A stretch of 57,049 nucleotides of DNA from an uncultured Lachnospiraceae bacterium (GTDB lineage Bacteria; Bacillota; Clostridia; Lachnospirales; Lachnospiraceae). The stretch spans positions 1-57,049 of the forward strand of contig CAKRSV010000013.1 in NCBI GenBank assembly GCA_934401915.1. Reading direction: 5' to 3'. The notes under the pieces were generated by a model that was not told the origin of the DNA, made no database searches, and saw only the letters and a program-made list of their open reading frames with translations. The translations under genes were made by a program, and so were the position numbers. Below are positions 36,051-45,154 of this stretch, piece after piece; position 1 is the first letter of the stretch, and the number at the start of each line of letters is the position of its first letter.

Positions 36051-37211
36051 CTACTCCCGCACTACCGCATGCTCCATCAGAAACTGCTTCCACAGATCGT
36101 AGTGCTGCGCATACAGGTGCACTCCATCAAAAGTTAAATCTGATTTTAAGAATCCGTTTTCATCTGTAAACAGACTGTTGCTGTCCAGATAAAAAATATC
36201 CGTTCCATTCGCCAGACCAGCGATCGCTGCATTCTTGTCATTGATATTGACATTGTTAAATTCGGTCTGCATGTTATTTTTTTCTTTGCTGATATGAAGG
36301 TTCGCCATAATATAGATGATCGCATCGGGCTGCCACTGTCTTATCTCTTCCACCGTTTTCTGATACTGTTTAAAATACATCTCTGTATTTCCATAGCCCA
36401 GCTCATTGATTCCAAGCATCAGATAGATTTTGCCGTACTGCTTCGTCTGAAGTACCTCCTTCAGATCCGCCTTCTTCCCTGTCTTTTGATAGGTCACGCC
36501 TGCATCGTCCAGTACCTTAAATATCGTCATACTGCTCTCGCAATAGAAATCCGCCTGATCCAGCCCTGCATAATCCGAGATTCCCACCGTTCTGGAGTCT
36601 CCGATAAAGACAGCGTCATCAAAATAGGACTCGTCTACCGTACTGTACTCATATTCCGTCGTAAGCGCAGTTTTTCCTGCATCTGAATAGTAGTAAGAAT
36701 CGATCTCGAGCGGCGTATAATACACAAATTTCGTAATTCCTACCTTTTTTTCGTCATTTTTAGAATCGCTTTTATTCGCATTTTCTTGTGTTTCATCATC
36801 ATTACGCGTGTTATTTATTAAATCTTGATTTAATTCGTCATTTTTTTCATCTTGCAAATTTCCTGCATTATCTGTCACAGACAACTCCCCATTTTCCGGG
36901 TCATTTTCAGGATTTGCCTGTGCCAGCTCCTGTTCCCGCCTTGTCAGTTCCTGCTCGATCGCCTCCAGAAGGCCCTGTGAACCGTCGGTCTGCCCTTCCG
37001 CTTCTCCCGGATTTTCTGTCGCGGTCAGATTCTCCTCTTTCCCGTACTTTTCTATCACGGTCTTACATTGCTCCCAGACAGCCGGAAGCCCCACCTGTCT
37101 GGAAAGCAGCATCGCTGCCCCGCCGGTGACCAGCATTGAAAACAGGAATGGATATTTTCGCAGGATCCCCTTCTCCTCTTTTGTACCAATTATCTTCATC
37201 GCTCTCTCCAT
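36051..37211 (-). CDS. SGNH/GDSL hydrolase-type protein, partner of the MBOAT gene
   Basis: A 386-residue protein anchored by an N-terminal membrane helix (about residues 20-40), followed by a long low-complexity Asn/Glu/Asp-rich spacer (about 55-155) and an extracellular SGNH domain (about 190-385). The nucleophile Ser is in the GDSRTVG motif, the Asn in GINELGYG, and the Asp-x-x-His pair in TFDGVHL. It lies 17 bases downstream of the MBOAT gene. By analogy to AlgI/AlgX-type and PatA/PatB-type pairs, the MBOAT protein would pass an acyl group across the membrane and this enzyme would attach it to a surface polymer. The polymer is unknown. Confidence 0.85.
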   Translation of the reverse strand: MERAMKIIGTKEEKGILRKYPFLFSMLVTGGAAMLLSRQVGLPAVWEQCKTVIEKYGKEENLTATENPGEAEGQTDGSQGLLEAIEQELTRREQELAQANPENDPENGELSVTDNAGNLQDEKNDELNQDLINNTRNDDETQENANKSDSKNDEKKVGITKFVYYTPLEIDSYYYSDAGKTALTTEYEYSTVDESYFDDAVFIGDSRTVGISDYAGLDQADFYCESSMTIFKVLDDAGVTYQKTGKKADLKEVLQTKQYGKIYLMLGINELGYGNTEMYFKQYQKTVEEIRQWQPDAIIYIMANLHISKEKNNMQTEFNNVNINDKNAAIAGLANGTDIFYLDSNSLFTDENGFLKSDLTFDGVHLYAQHYDLWKQFLMEHAVVRE

Positions 37212-37228
37212 GTCAGTTCCATCCCTCT

Positions 37229-38629
37229 TTAAAACCGGAAATACAAAAACGGATTGTTTGCGCCCACCAGTATTTCATGTACAGAAAACCAGAAGATCGC
37301 AAGCAAGAGAAGGATCGTCACAAAGCTGTTCTTCCACTTCTTATACCACCTGGCAGGAAGCGGTGTCGCGCAAAGTGCACATACCGCGAGAAGCCACCAG
37401 TATTCCTGTAAATATCGTCTGAGCTGCGGCAGACCTGCGATCGCATTCTGACTGTGGATCCCTACCATGTTTTGCAGATACGAAAACAGCTGTCCTCTGT
37501 CTGTGATGGCAAAAATGATCCAGGTCATGGGAATCAAAGCGATCACATAGAGATGTCCCACAACTTTCGTTTTCTCCAGCCATTTCCCAAGACCGCACTT
37601 TTCCAGGGAAAGCAGTACAAAAAAGACCAGTCCCCAGATCACAAAATTCCAGTTTGCCCCATGCCACAGACCGGTCAGGGACCAGACCACGCAGAGATTT
37701 ATCACCGTTCGCAGCCGCCCCTTGCGGTTGCCGCCCATCGGGATATAGACATACTCGCGGAACCATCTTCCCAGCGTAATATGCCAACGGCGCCAAAACT
37801 CCGAGATCGACTTGGCGGCGTATGGATTCCGAAAGTTTCTTGGGATAGCAAAGCCGAGCATCCTTCCCAGACCGACCGCCATCAAGGAGTAACCCCAGAA
37901 ATCAAAATAGATCTGAAACGAATAGGCAAACGCGCCCAGCCACGCCACCGGCACCGAGAGGTTTCCCGCCCCCGCCGTCATGATCGTATTCCAGAGCGTC
38001 CCGATCTGATTGGCCAGAAGGACCTTACAGCCCAGACCGATCGTAAAGAGCTTCAGTCCACGCTCCAGTCCCCCGGCGGTGAGCTTCCGTTCCTCCAGCT
38101 GCACGGCAACTTCTTCATATTTCACGATCGGCCCGGCGATCAGCTGCGGAAACATACACACGTAAGCCGCAAACTCTACCATGCCCGGCTTCGTTTTGAT
38201 CTTTCTCTGATAGCAGTCGATCTGATATGACGCCATTTGGAACGTATAGAAGCTGATCCCCAGCGGAAGCGCCAGAGAAAGAAGCGGCACGTTCTGTCTG
38301 CCCGTCAGCAGATTGATGTTTTCCGCCGCAAAATCCCAGTATTTGAACAAAAAGAGCACGCCAAAATCGACCAGCAGCGCGCAAAGCAGCGCCGCCCTGC
38401 GGGCACTCTTCTTCTCTGTCCCGGGCAGCTTGTAATAGACCCCTGAGATAAGATAATTAAACAGAATCGACAAAATGAGCAGTAGAACAAAAAACGGTTC
38501 CCCTGCCCCATAGAAAAGCAGACTGCCAAGCAGCAATACAACATTGCGATACTTGGCAGGACTGATCAGATATATTATCATAAAAACCGGCAAAAACCGG
38601 AATAAGAAACCTATACTACAGAACAACAT
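37229..38629 (-). CDS. MBOAT family O-acyltransferase
   Basis: A 466-residue polytopic membrane protein of the MBOAT family, close in plan to AlgI and DltB. It has about ten membrane helices, the conserved FWRRWHITLGRWFREYVYIP block, and the active-site His in GLWHGANWNFVIWG. It is predicted to acetylate a wall or extracellular polysaccharide together with the SGNH protein 17 bases downstream. It does not lie in a dlt operon (no dltA, C or D nearby), so teichoic acid alanylation is unlikely. The start is ATG at 38629 with GGGGAG ten bases upstream. Confidence 0.92.
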   Translation of the reverse strand: MLFCSIGFLFRFLPVFMIIYLISPAKYRNVVLLLGSLLFYGAGEPFFVLLLILSILFNYLISGVYYKLPGTEKKSARRAALLCALLVDFGVLFLFKYWDFAAENINLLTGRQNVPLLSLALPLGISFYTFQMASYQIDCYQRKIKTKPGMVEFAAYVCMFPQLIAGPIVKYEEVAVQLEERKLTAGGLERGLKLFTIGLGCKVLLANQIGTLWNTIMTAGAGNLSVPVAWLGAFAYSFQIYFDFWGYSLMAVGLGRMLGFAIPRNFRNPYAAKSISEFWRRWHITLGRWFREYVYIPMGGNRKGRLRTVINLCVVWSLTGLWHGANWNFVIWGLVFFVLLSLEKCGLGKWLEKTKVVGHLYVIALIPMTWIIFAITDRGQLFSYLQNMVGIHSQNAIAGLPQLRRYLQEYWWLLAVCALCATPLPARWYKKWKNSFVTILLLLAIFWFSVHEILVGANNPFLYFRF

Positions 38630-38776
38630 CGATAAATTTCTCCCCTACAAATTAGGGTGTTTCTCCTCACCAAATCCCTATATCTAGTATATTCCAGCCT
38701 AACACTTTTTACAAGTTCAAAGTGCAGAGATTTGCCGGGGAATTGTAACCATTTGCCCGCAGCATGATCTGTCACT

Positions 38777-40345
38777 TTAGAATTTGTATATCACGAAGCT
38801 CTGCGGCGCCAGCAGGAGTTCATCCCTTGCAAAGCTGCCGTGACCGATCTCACACAGTTTCTCCGGCGTATCCTCTTCCTTTGCCGACGCCAGCTCCCGG
38901 AAATTGCACAGAATCGTGTTCATTCCCGACGGGTTGCAGAGCAGCAAAAGGTTTCCTCTCCGGTACGCAAAGGCTCTCTCCCCTTCCTGTGCATACACGA
39001 TCTCCAGATTCTGATGATCTGAAAACGCCGGCTGCTCCCGTCTTACCTTCAAAAGCTCCTTCACTGTCGCTAGCAGGGAATTCTCGCGCTGTTCCTGCTC
39101 TGCGACGTTCGGTGCCTGTCCGTCCGGATCCACCGGAAGATAAAACAGCGAAGGATCTGCCTCAGAAAAACCGCGTCCCCTGCTGTCATCCCACTGCATT
39201 GGCGTTCTGGAGCCGGTCCTGGTGTAACCGCCCTCTTTCCCGGGCAGCTCCTGATAGCGCATGCCGATCTCATCTCCATAGTAGATAAACGGCGCTCCCG
39301 GCATCGTCAGCAGAAACGCATACGCCAGCTTCAGCTCTCTTTCACTCAGATGGCAGGCTGCGCGGATCATGTCGTGATTTCCGGTGATCAGACAGTACAG
39401 GCCCTTTTCTTTCACAGCCTCGTACTTCGGCATATACTCATTCAGAAAATCACAGATCGACCGGTCGCTGTCCTTCTTGAAAAAGCTGTCGTCCCGCCCT
39501 GTATCATCGTAGTCTCTCATCAGAAGATTATAGCCATTTCCGAACCAGTCCAGGAAAAAGTCCATATCAAAACCCGCTTTTCCTATCGCGGACGCCGGAT
39601 TATTCCACTCCGAAACAAACGCTGCCTCCGGGTACTGCTCTCTGACTTTTCCGAGAATATCTTTCCAGACCTCGCAGGTCCCGCTCTTAACTTCATCGTC
39701 ATTTTTTACCAGGGAATCTGCCATGTCGACCCGGAATCCGTCGCACCCTGCCTCCAGCCAATAGCAGATCACATCGTGGATCGCCTCTCTGGTCGCCAGG
39801 CAGTCCGGATCATCCAGCGGCTTCTGCCAGGACTCTTCCGGCTTTAAAAAGCCATAATTCAGCGCCGGCTGGCATTTGAAATAGTTCAGGATATACGCCC
39901 CGTTCCGCTCACATTCCCCGGCGATATAAGGGAATCCATCCGCCCGTTTAAACCAGCAGTCCGTCCAGATATATCTCCCGGAAAAATCATTTTTTTCCTT
40001 CTTTTTGCTCTCCAGAAACCAGGGATGCTCTTCGGAAGTATGCCCCGGCACCAGATCCAGCAGGATATACATTCCTCTCCTGTGCACCTCCTCAAAGAGA
40101 TGGCACAGTTCTTCCTTCGTCCCGTAGCGCGACGCCACCTTCTTGTAATCCCTCACATCGTATCCGGCGTCCTTAAAAGGCGAATCGAAACACGGATTCA
40201 TCCAGATCGCATTGCATCCAAGCCCTTTAATGTAGTCCAGCTTCTGGATGATTCCCTCAAAATCACCGATCCCATCTCCGTTCGCATCCATAAAGGACTG
40301 CGGATAGATCTCATAAAAGACCGCATTTTTTACCCATTCCGTCAT
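38777..40345 (-). CDS. GH13 alpha-glucosidase/amylase-like enzyme
   Basis: A 522-residue cytosolic glycoside hydrolase of family GH13, acting on alpha-glucosides taken into the cell. The (beta/alpha)8 barrel has the YPQSFMDANGDGIGD start motif, DLVPGHTSEEHPWF (region I), the nucleophile Asp in GFRVDMAD, the acid Glu in FVSEWNNP, and the transition-state Asp in ITGNHDMIRA, then a short C-terminal beta domain. No signal peptide. The closest kinds are oligo-1,6-glucosidase and trehalose- or sucrose-active enzymes, so the substrate stays open. Its ATG overlaps the rsmF stop by four bases (ATGA). Confidence 0.9.
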   Translation of the reverse strand: MTEWVKNAVFYEIYPQSFMDANGDGIGDFEGIIQKLDYIKGLGCNAIWMNPCFDSPFKDAGYDVRDYKKVASRYGTKEELCHLFEEVHRRGMYILLDLVPGHTSEEHPWFLESKKKEKNDFSGRYIWTDCWFKRADGFPYIAGECERNGAYILNYFKCQPALNYGFLKPEESWQKPLDDPDCLATREAIHDVICYWLEAGCDGFRVDMADSLVKNDDEVKSGTCEVWKDILGKVREQYPEAAFVSEWNNPASAIGKAGFDMDFFLDWFGNGYNLLMRDYDDTGRDDSFFKKDSDRSICDFLNEYMPKYEAVKEKGLYCLITGNHDMIRAACHLSERELKLAYAFLLTMPGAPFIYYGDEIGMRYQELPGKEGGYTRTGSRTPMQWDDSRGRGFSEADPSLFYLPVDPDGQAPNVAEQEQRENSLLATVKELLKVRREQPAFSDHQNLEIVYAQEGERAFAYRRGNLLLLCNPSGMNTILCNFRELASAKEEDTPEKLCEIGHGSFARDELLLAPQSFVIYKF

Positions 40346-41781
40346 CTCTGCACATCCTTTCTCAACCCCTTAGGGTAATGGTTCTTGATCTGTCCGTTGA
40401 CCGCTTTTCCAAAGCCGACCGGGTATCCTGCATACACAAGCAGCAAAAATCCCTTCTCTTCGCCCGTACAGCCAAGGCTCTCTCCCCGCAGATAGCGCTC
40501 CGCCTCCGCCAGTGTGATCTCCCTCTTCTTTTCGGTTTCCTCCGGTTTCAGCGCAAGTGCCAGCGCGTGTGCCGGTTCCAGCCTGTTCTTCTTATCAACC
40601 GCAAGGTGCAGCCCCGGCCGCACCACCTTCATTCCACGGATATCCGGCATCCCGTCGGGCACAGCATAGATCTGCTCTCCGAACCGGATCAGCCTGCCTC
40701 CAAGTCTCTCAAGCCAGCCCTCTTTCAGTCCCAGCTCGTTTTCCAGGAATCCAGTCACCTGCTTTCGCAGCGCCCGATCTTCCTTTGCCGCGACTGTAAA
40801 AGACTCGCAGAGAGTTCCCTTTTTCCTCATTCTGGCAAGAAAATGTCCCTCGCCTCTCAGCTTATGCGGCATCAGCCGCGCTGTCTTCTCTATGGATTCT
40901 GCCGAATCGTCCACCCATTCTCCCCGGCCTGTACCAAACTTTTCACTTCCCGGTATCTCCTCCAGCAGATACTCCGGGTGCGTCTCCAGAAACCGGCTGA
41001 TCACGCCCTCGTTTTCTTCCGGGGAAAACGTACAGGTCGAGTATACCAGAACGCCTCCCGGCTTGAGCATGTCCGCCGCCTTCTGCAAAATATCCAGCTG
41101 TCTCTGCGCACACATCTGTACATGCTCCGGACTCCACTCTTCGATCGCCGTATCATCCTTTCGGAACATTCCCTCGCCGGAGCAGGGCGCGTCCACCAGA
41201 ATCCGGTCGAAAAATGCGGTAAACACCGCTGCCATCCGTTCCGGCGTCTCATTGCACACCACCGCATTCCTTACGCCCATACGCTCGATATTCTGGGAAA
41301 GGATCTTTGCCCTTGAAGGTACGATCTCATTCGACACCAAAAGTCCCCTGCCATCCATCCGCCCCGCAATCTGCGTGCTCTTGCCGCCCGGCGCCGCACA
41401 CAGATCCAGGATCAGCTCGCCCGGCTGGGGATCCAACGCTTCCACCACCGCCATGGCAGACGGTTCCTGTATGTAATAGGCTCCGCTCTCATGCAGCACA
41501 TGCTTTCCCGGCTGCAGCGCGGGGTCATAATAGTAGCCTTCCTTTGCCCAGGCTACCCGCTCAAACGGGAACTCTCCCGTCTGCATATCTTTAAACAAAG
41601 GGAGCACTACCTGTTCAAATTCCTCTTCCGTCGCATTCAGCGGATTTCTTCGCAGTCCGTAAGCCCTGGGGCTGTCATAGCTTTGCAGGAAGTCTTCCCA
41701 CTCATCTCCCATAAGCCTCTGCATCCGCGTGACAAAATCGACCGGCAGCCTTTTGCTCTTTTTCTCTTCCTGCATCATCAT
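40342..41781 (-). CDS. rsmF: RsmF-type rRNA (cytosine-C5) methyltransferase
   Basis: A 479-residue SAM-dependent methyltransferase of the NOL1/NOP2/Sun family that makes 5-methylcytosine in 16S rRNA. It has the SAM motif LDLCAAPGGKST, the catalytic Cys in DAPCSGEGMFRKD, and a second Cys in STCTFSPEEN. The C-terminal part (about 330-475) fits the RsmF-specific domains, ending in a PUA-like segment. GGGAAGGG lies eight bases before the first of three ATG codons. It is coupled to the GH13 gene by a four-base overlap. Confidence 0.9.
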   Translation of the reverse strand: MMMQEEKKSKRLPVDFVTRMQRLMGDEWEDFLQSYDSPRAYGLRRNPLNATEEEFEQVVLPLFKDMQTGEFPFERVAWAKEGYYYDPALQPGKHVLHESGAYYIQEPSAMAVVEALDPQPGELILDLCAAPGGKSTQIAGRMDGRGLLVSNEIVPSRAKILSQNIERMGVRNAVVCNETPERMAAVFTAFFDRILVDAPCSGEGMFRKDDTAIEEWSPEHVQMCAQRQLDILQKAADMLKPGGVLVYSTCTFSPEENEGVISRFLETHPEYLLEEIPGSEKFGTGRGEWVDDSAESIEKTARLMPHKLRGEGHFLARMRKKGTLCESFTVAAKEDRALRKQVTGFLENELGLKEGWLERLGGRLIRFGEQIYAVPDGMPDIRGMKVVRPGLHLAVDKKNRLEPAHALALALKPEETEKKREITLAEAERYLRGESLGCTGEEKGFLLLVYAGYPVGFGKAVNGQIKNHYPKGLRKDVQR

Positions 41782-41814
41782 CGTGCTGACCCTTCCCTAA
41801 GGTTATTTCAGACA

Positions 41815-42603
41815 TCACTCGTTCGTCGCAATGTCGATCCTGCGCAGCTTTTCAAACAGGATCTCCTCCTCTGTCGGCAGATCCTCCGACATCTCGATCT
41901 GTCTGCGCACCTGGTACATCTGTCTGTCCAGCGAAGCGATCTGCTGGGCGCACCTCGAAAGCTGGTCCACGATCGACTGCTGGTTTGGGATATCCTTTTT
42001 ATATTTTAACTGATGTTCTAAACTTGCCCAGAAATCCATCGCGATCGTCCGGATCTGCACCTCCACCGCCATATCCTTAGTCTGGTCGGAGAAAAAGACC
42101 GGCACGCTGACGATCATATGATAGCTCCGATAGCCGTTCTCCTTCGGCTTCTTGATATAATCTTTTTCCCTTATGACAGTAATGTCATCCTGCTTTGCCA
42201 GCGCCTGCGCCAGCTCGTAGATGTCGTCCACATAGGAGCAGACCACGCGGATCCCCGCCACATCATAGAGGTTTGCCTCCACATTTTCCACGGTAAAATC
42301 CAGTCCCTTCTTGGCGAGCTTTTCCATAATGCTGGTGCTGCTCTTGAGCCGCGAACTGATCGAAGTGATCGGGTTTCTCTGATACCGCACGTTAAATTCC
42401 GAATTGAGCACATCGAACTTGGTGCGCACCTCTTTGATCGCACAACTGTAACGCATGCGCATTTCGCGGTACTCCACCACCTCGCTTGCCCTCTTGATCT
42501 TCTGTTCAAAAATTGCCTTGTCCACCTGCGGATACACCATCATCTCCGTATTGTTGGAATCTATGTTCATTTCATCTAATGGAAAAAAAGGATTTCCACT
42601 CAT
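41815..42603 (-). CDS. Small alarmone synthetase (RelQ-like GTP pyrophosphokinase)
   Basis: Makes (p)ppGpp from GTP/GDP and ATP, a stress signal. The 262-residue protein has only the RelA/SpoT synthetase domain (about 60-210), with the REKDYIKKPKENGYRSYH substrate loop and EVQIRTIAMDFWASLEHQL. No HD hydrolase, TGS or ACT domain is present. It is longer than the usual 210-230 residues of such enzymes because of an extra N-terminal helix and a coiled C-terminal tail (QIASLDRQMYQVRRQIEM). A promoter with 17-base spacing lies about 100 bases upstream. Confidence 0.9.
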   Translation of the reverse strand: MSGNPFFPLDEMNIDSNNTEMMVYPQVDKAIFEQKIKRASEVVEYREMRMRYSCAIKEVRTKFDVLNSEFNVRYQRNPITSISSRLKSSTSIMEKLAKKGLDFTVENVEANLYDVAGIRVVCSYVDDIYELAQALAKQDDITVIREKDYIKKPKENGYRSYHMIVSVPVFFSDQTKDMAVEVQIRTIAMDFWASLEHQLKYKKDIPNQQSIVDQLSRCAQQIASLDRQMYQVRRQIEMSEDLPTEEEILFEKLRRIDIATNE

Positions 42604-42699
42604 GTTCTCTTCTGTCCTCCGGTATGTTTTGTTTTCTTATGTAACTATTCAAGATACCGCCTGAAAGCAAGTCTCTGTTGAATCGTTACTGTATTTTAT

Positions 42700-42728
42700 A
42701 CTATACCCCTTTCCGGGATCGGATACAA
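42700..42728 (-). promoter_or_regulatory. Candidate promoter of the alarmone synthetase gene
   Basis: On the minus strand TTGTAT (42723-42728) and TATAGT (42700-42705) are 17 bases apart, about 97 bases before the ATG. Confidence 0.65.
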
Positions 42729-42775
42729 TTAAGAGAATCTAAATTTTTCCTTATTTCATTTTAACGCCCATTTCC

Positions 42776-42849
42776 GCGCACGTTCTTTGCGCATACCGAG
42801 TTTGTGTCTGCGCAACTTTGTGAAGAGGCAAAGCATAATTCGTGCAGAC
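42776..42849 (+). repeat. Shared intergenic structured element, copy 1
   Basis: Bases 42782-42808 (27 bases) are identical to 52568-52594, and the six bases before them match at four of six. GCGCA (42776-42780) can pair with TGCGC just downstream. GTCTGC (42806-42811) can pair with GCAGAC (42844-42849). No open frame of note crosses it. Possible roles: a mobile intergenic repeat or a small RNA. See the matching copy at 52562. Confidence 0.7.
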
Positions 42850-42888
42850 AATTTCTCTTATTCCCAAAAGGCTATTTGTTTTGTGGGG

Positions 42889-42920
42889 CAAAAAAAGAAC
42901 CCGCAGATTCCACGGGTTCT
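42889..42920 (-). terminator. Terminator after the DUF975 gene
   Basis: On the minus strand GAACCCG pairs with CGGGTTC (arms 42913-42919 and 42897-42903) over a nine-base loop, then a run of T. Confidence 0.85.
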
Positions 42921-42939
42921 CTCCTTGCTCACGATATTC

Positions 42940-43692
42940 TTACTGATTGTCGTTCTGCACATATACGGAGCTGTCATATCCCTGTGCAGGATCCTGATAG
43001 CTCTGTGTCTGTCCGTTGCCAAAAGTGATCTCCTTCAGTGCAACATACAGCTCTGCATCTGTCATATACTTGTAAGGATTTACATAGAATACACCCAGAA
43101 TACCACAGGTAATGGCGGTCAGGATAAACCATCCGATAAAGGACAGATCCAGTACGAACGCATCCCACTTATTTCCCATCATCATCTTCTTGCTCATCTC
43201 AAAGGCATCCTTGTAAGGAGTGTCCGGATTCTCTGCAAGGATGAACGGAATCATACGGTACTCATAAGACTTGATGATTCCGGGGATCACGAAAAGTAAT
43301 GACCACAGGAATGTAAAAAGCTGTCTCAGGAACATGGTCAGTGTCACGTTGCCGTATGCCTGACTGAAACCATAACCAAGCTCTCCAAGCTCTGCCTTCT
43401 GATAATGGCTTACTACGAAGAAACGGCGTCCGCCGACTTCAAGCGCATTCAAAACAAAAATTCCGATCAGGACAGCGATCAGGCCAATGATCATGATCGT
43501 TCCCATAAACTCGGAAATATAGTAGAGCATCTCATCGCCATATTTCGATGACGCATCCTTTACGTTGGAGCTGCTTGATGAAGCGCCTCCTCCGATTGCG
43601 ATCGTCAGGGCAATACTTGCCACTACCATCTTCCAGTAATTAAATTTGAAGAAGCGCTTTGCGTTCTCCTTGAGCTCTGCTCTTGTCCACAT
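42940..43692 (-). CDS. DUF975 family membrane protein
   Basis: A 250-residue membrane protein with about five helices, of the DUF975 family common in Firmicutes. It begins WTRAELKENAKRFFKFNYWK and has the family's FLRQLFTFLWSLLFVIPGIIKSYEYRMIPFILAENP segment. The C-terminal tail is Gln/Asp-rich. The start at 43692 has GAGGAG seven bases upstream; the longer frame overlaps the histidine kinase gene and lacks support. It is the last gene after the phoP-phoR pair, 100 bases downstream of it. Its role in phosphate response is not known. Confidence 0.85.
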   Translation of the reverse strand: MWTRAELKENAKRFFKFNYWKMVVASIALTIAIGGGASSSSSNVKDASSKYGDEMLYYISEFMGTIMIIGLIAVLIGIFVLNALEVGGRRFFVVSHYQKAELGELGYGFSQAYGNVTLTMFLRQLFTFLWSLLFVIPGIIKSYEYRMIPFILAENPDTPYKDAFEMSKKMMMGNKWDAFVLDLSFIGWFILTAITCGILGVFYVNPYKYMTDAELYVALKEITFGNGQTQSYQDPAQGYDSSVYVQNDNQ

Positions 43693-43792
43693 ACTCTTTC
43701 TCCTCTCGCACGTATCTGATTGTGCCTTGAACAAGGCACTTATTTTACAATAATATATTATCTGGAAGAATGCAATATGCAAAATGCCTATT

Positions 43793-45145
43793 TTATGCCA
43801 TATTTTTCTCCGGTATCTTCTCAAAGGTGACTGTGATCTCCGTTCCCTCTCCCGCCTCGCTCAGCAGAGAAAGCTGCGCGTGATGGACTGCCACGATATG
43901 TTTGACGATCGCCAGTCCAAGCCCCGTTCCGCCAGTCGACTTGGAACGGCTTTTGTCCACGCGGTAAAACCTCTCAAAGATCCGCTCCTGATGTTCCTTC
44001 GGGATCCCGATACCGGTATCCTTGACGCACAGAACGCTCCCGTAATAGGCCGGTCTGGCGATGACCCGCACGCTTCCGCCTATATTATTGTAGGAGATCG
44101 CATTGTCGCAGAGATTATAGATCAGCTCCTCGATCATCTGCTTATCCCCACGGATAAAGCAGGGTTCTCCCTCCATCGTCAGCGTAACCCGGCGGTCCTC
44201 TGCCCGGATCTGCAGCATATCGACGCTGTCGCTCGCCAGCTCATACAGATTCAGCGTCTCGAAGGGGATCTCCTGCGAAAGGACGTCCATCTCCGAAAGC
44301 TTGATCGTGTCGTTGATCAGCGTCAGCAGCCGGTTGGCGCTCTGGTGGATTCCCGCCGCAAACCGTACGGCGTCCTGCCCCGTCGCCATCCCGTTTTCGA
44401 TCAGCTCCGAATAGCCGGAGATCGCCGCAAGCGGCGTCTTTAACTCATGCGATACATTTGCCGTGAATTCCTGCCGCACATTGGCATTGTTCAGGATCGC
44501 GTCGTGCTGTTCCTTGATTGTCTCCGCAAACGGCACCAGCTCGTCATACATATCCGCCTCGTCAATCTTGTCCATATCCGCCGCCATCTGCTCGATCGGA
44601 TGGATCAGACTCCGCGTCAGATAGTGCGACAGCACCAGACAGATGGTAAGCAGCACCAGGATCGCAAACACAAGCACCGGCAGCACATGGGATAAAATGC
44701 TCCAGACGCTGTGCGATTCGCGCGCCACGCGCAGAATGTTCCCGTCCTCCAGCCGCAGGGTATAATAAAAGGTATCCTTATTCATTGTCACAGACCGTCT
44801 TACAGACTGTCCCTCTCCGAACTCCAACGCCTCCGCGATCTCCGGGCGCCCGGCATGGTTGTCCATCTCCGCAGCGTCCGCTTCGCTGTCGTAAAGCACG
44901 TTGCCGTCCGGATCAATGATCGTTGTCCGGATGTTGTCGACATCATGGCTGAGGTCCTGTCTGCTGATATCCTCGGTCGTGATCTCCTCATAGCTCTGTC
45001 TGGTCAGAAGATGCGCATAGGTTTTCAGATCCTCCATGACCTGTGCCTGTAAAATGTGATAAAACACGACCGTCATCAGAAAAAAGGTCACGACCACGGC
45101 CAGAAGGGACATACAGATAAGCTGTCTGTTGATTTTCTTTTTCAC
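43793..45145 (-). CDS. phoR: PhoR-type sensor histidine kinase
   Basis: A 450-residue membrane kinase, probably sensing phosphate status through the Pst/PhoU system. One N-terminal helix (about 10-32), an extracytoplasmic sensor region (about 35-150), a second helix (about 155-178) and a HAMP-like linker lead to the dimerisation and phosphorylation domain (FTANVSHELKTPLAAISG) and the ATPase domain (N box NLCDNAISYN, DTGIGIP, GGTGLGLAIVKHI). The start is a GTG with AGGAG six bases upstream. It is nine bases downstream of the response regulator. Naming it PhoR rests on the neighbouring pst-phoU genes. Confidence 0.88.
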   Translation of the reverse strand: MKKKINRQLICMSLLAVVVTFFLMTVVFYHILQAQVMEDLKTYAHLLTRQSYEEITTEDISRQDLSHDVDNIRTTIIDPDGNVLYDSEADAAEMDNHAGRPEIAEALEFGEGQSVRRSVTMNKDTFYYTLRLEDGNILRVARESHSVWSILSHVLPVLVFAILVLLTICLVLSHYLTRSLIHPIEQMAADMDKIDEADMYDELVPFAETIKEQHDAILNNANVRQEFTANVSHELKTPLAAISGYSELIENGMATGQDAVRFAAGIHQSANRLLTLINDTIKLSEMDVLSQEIPFETLNLYELASDSVDMLQIRAEDRRVTLTMEGEPCFIRGDKQMIEELIYNLCDNAISYNNIGGSVRVIARPAYYGSVLCVKDTGIGIPKEHQERIFERFYRVDKSRSKSTGGTGLGLAIVKHIVAVHHAQLSLLSEAGEGTEITVTFEKIPEKNMA

Positions 45146-45154
45146 GATGCGCTC

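Larger units (their letters stand above)
42604..42939. other. Intergenic region between alarmone synthetase and DUF975 genes
   Basis: 336 bases without a credible gene. It holds the alarmone synthetase promoter (42700-42728), the first copy of the shared structured element (42776-42849) and the DUF975 terminator (42889-42920). Confidence 0.7.
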
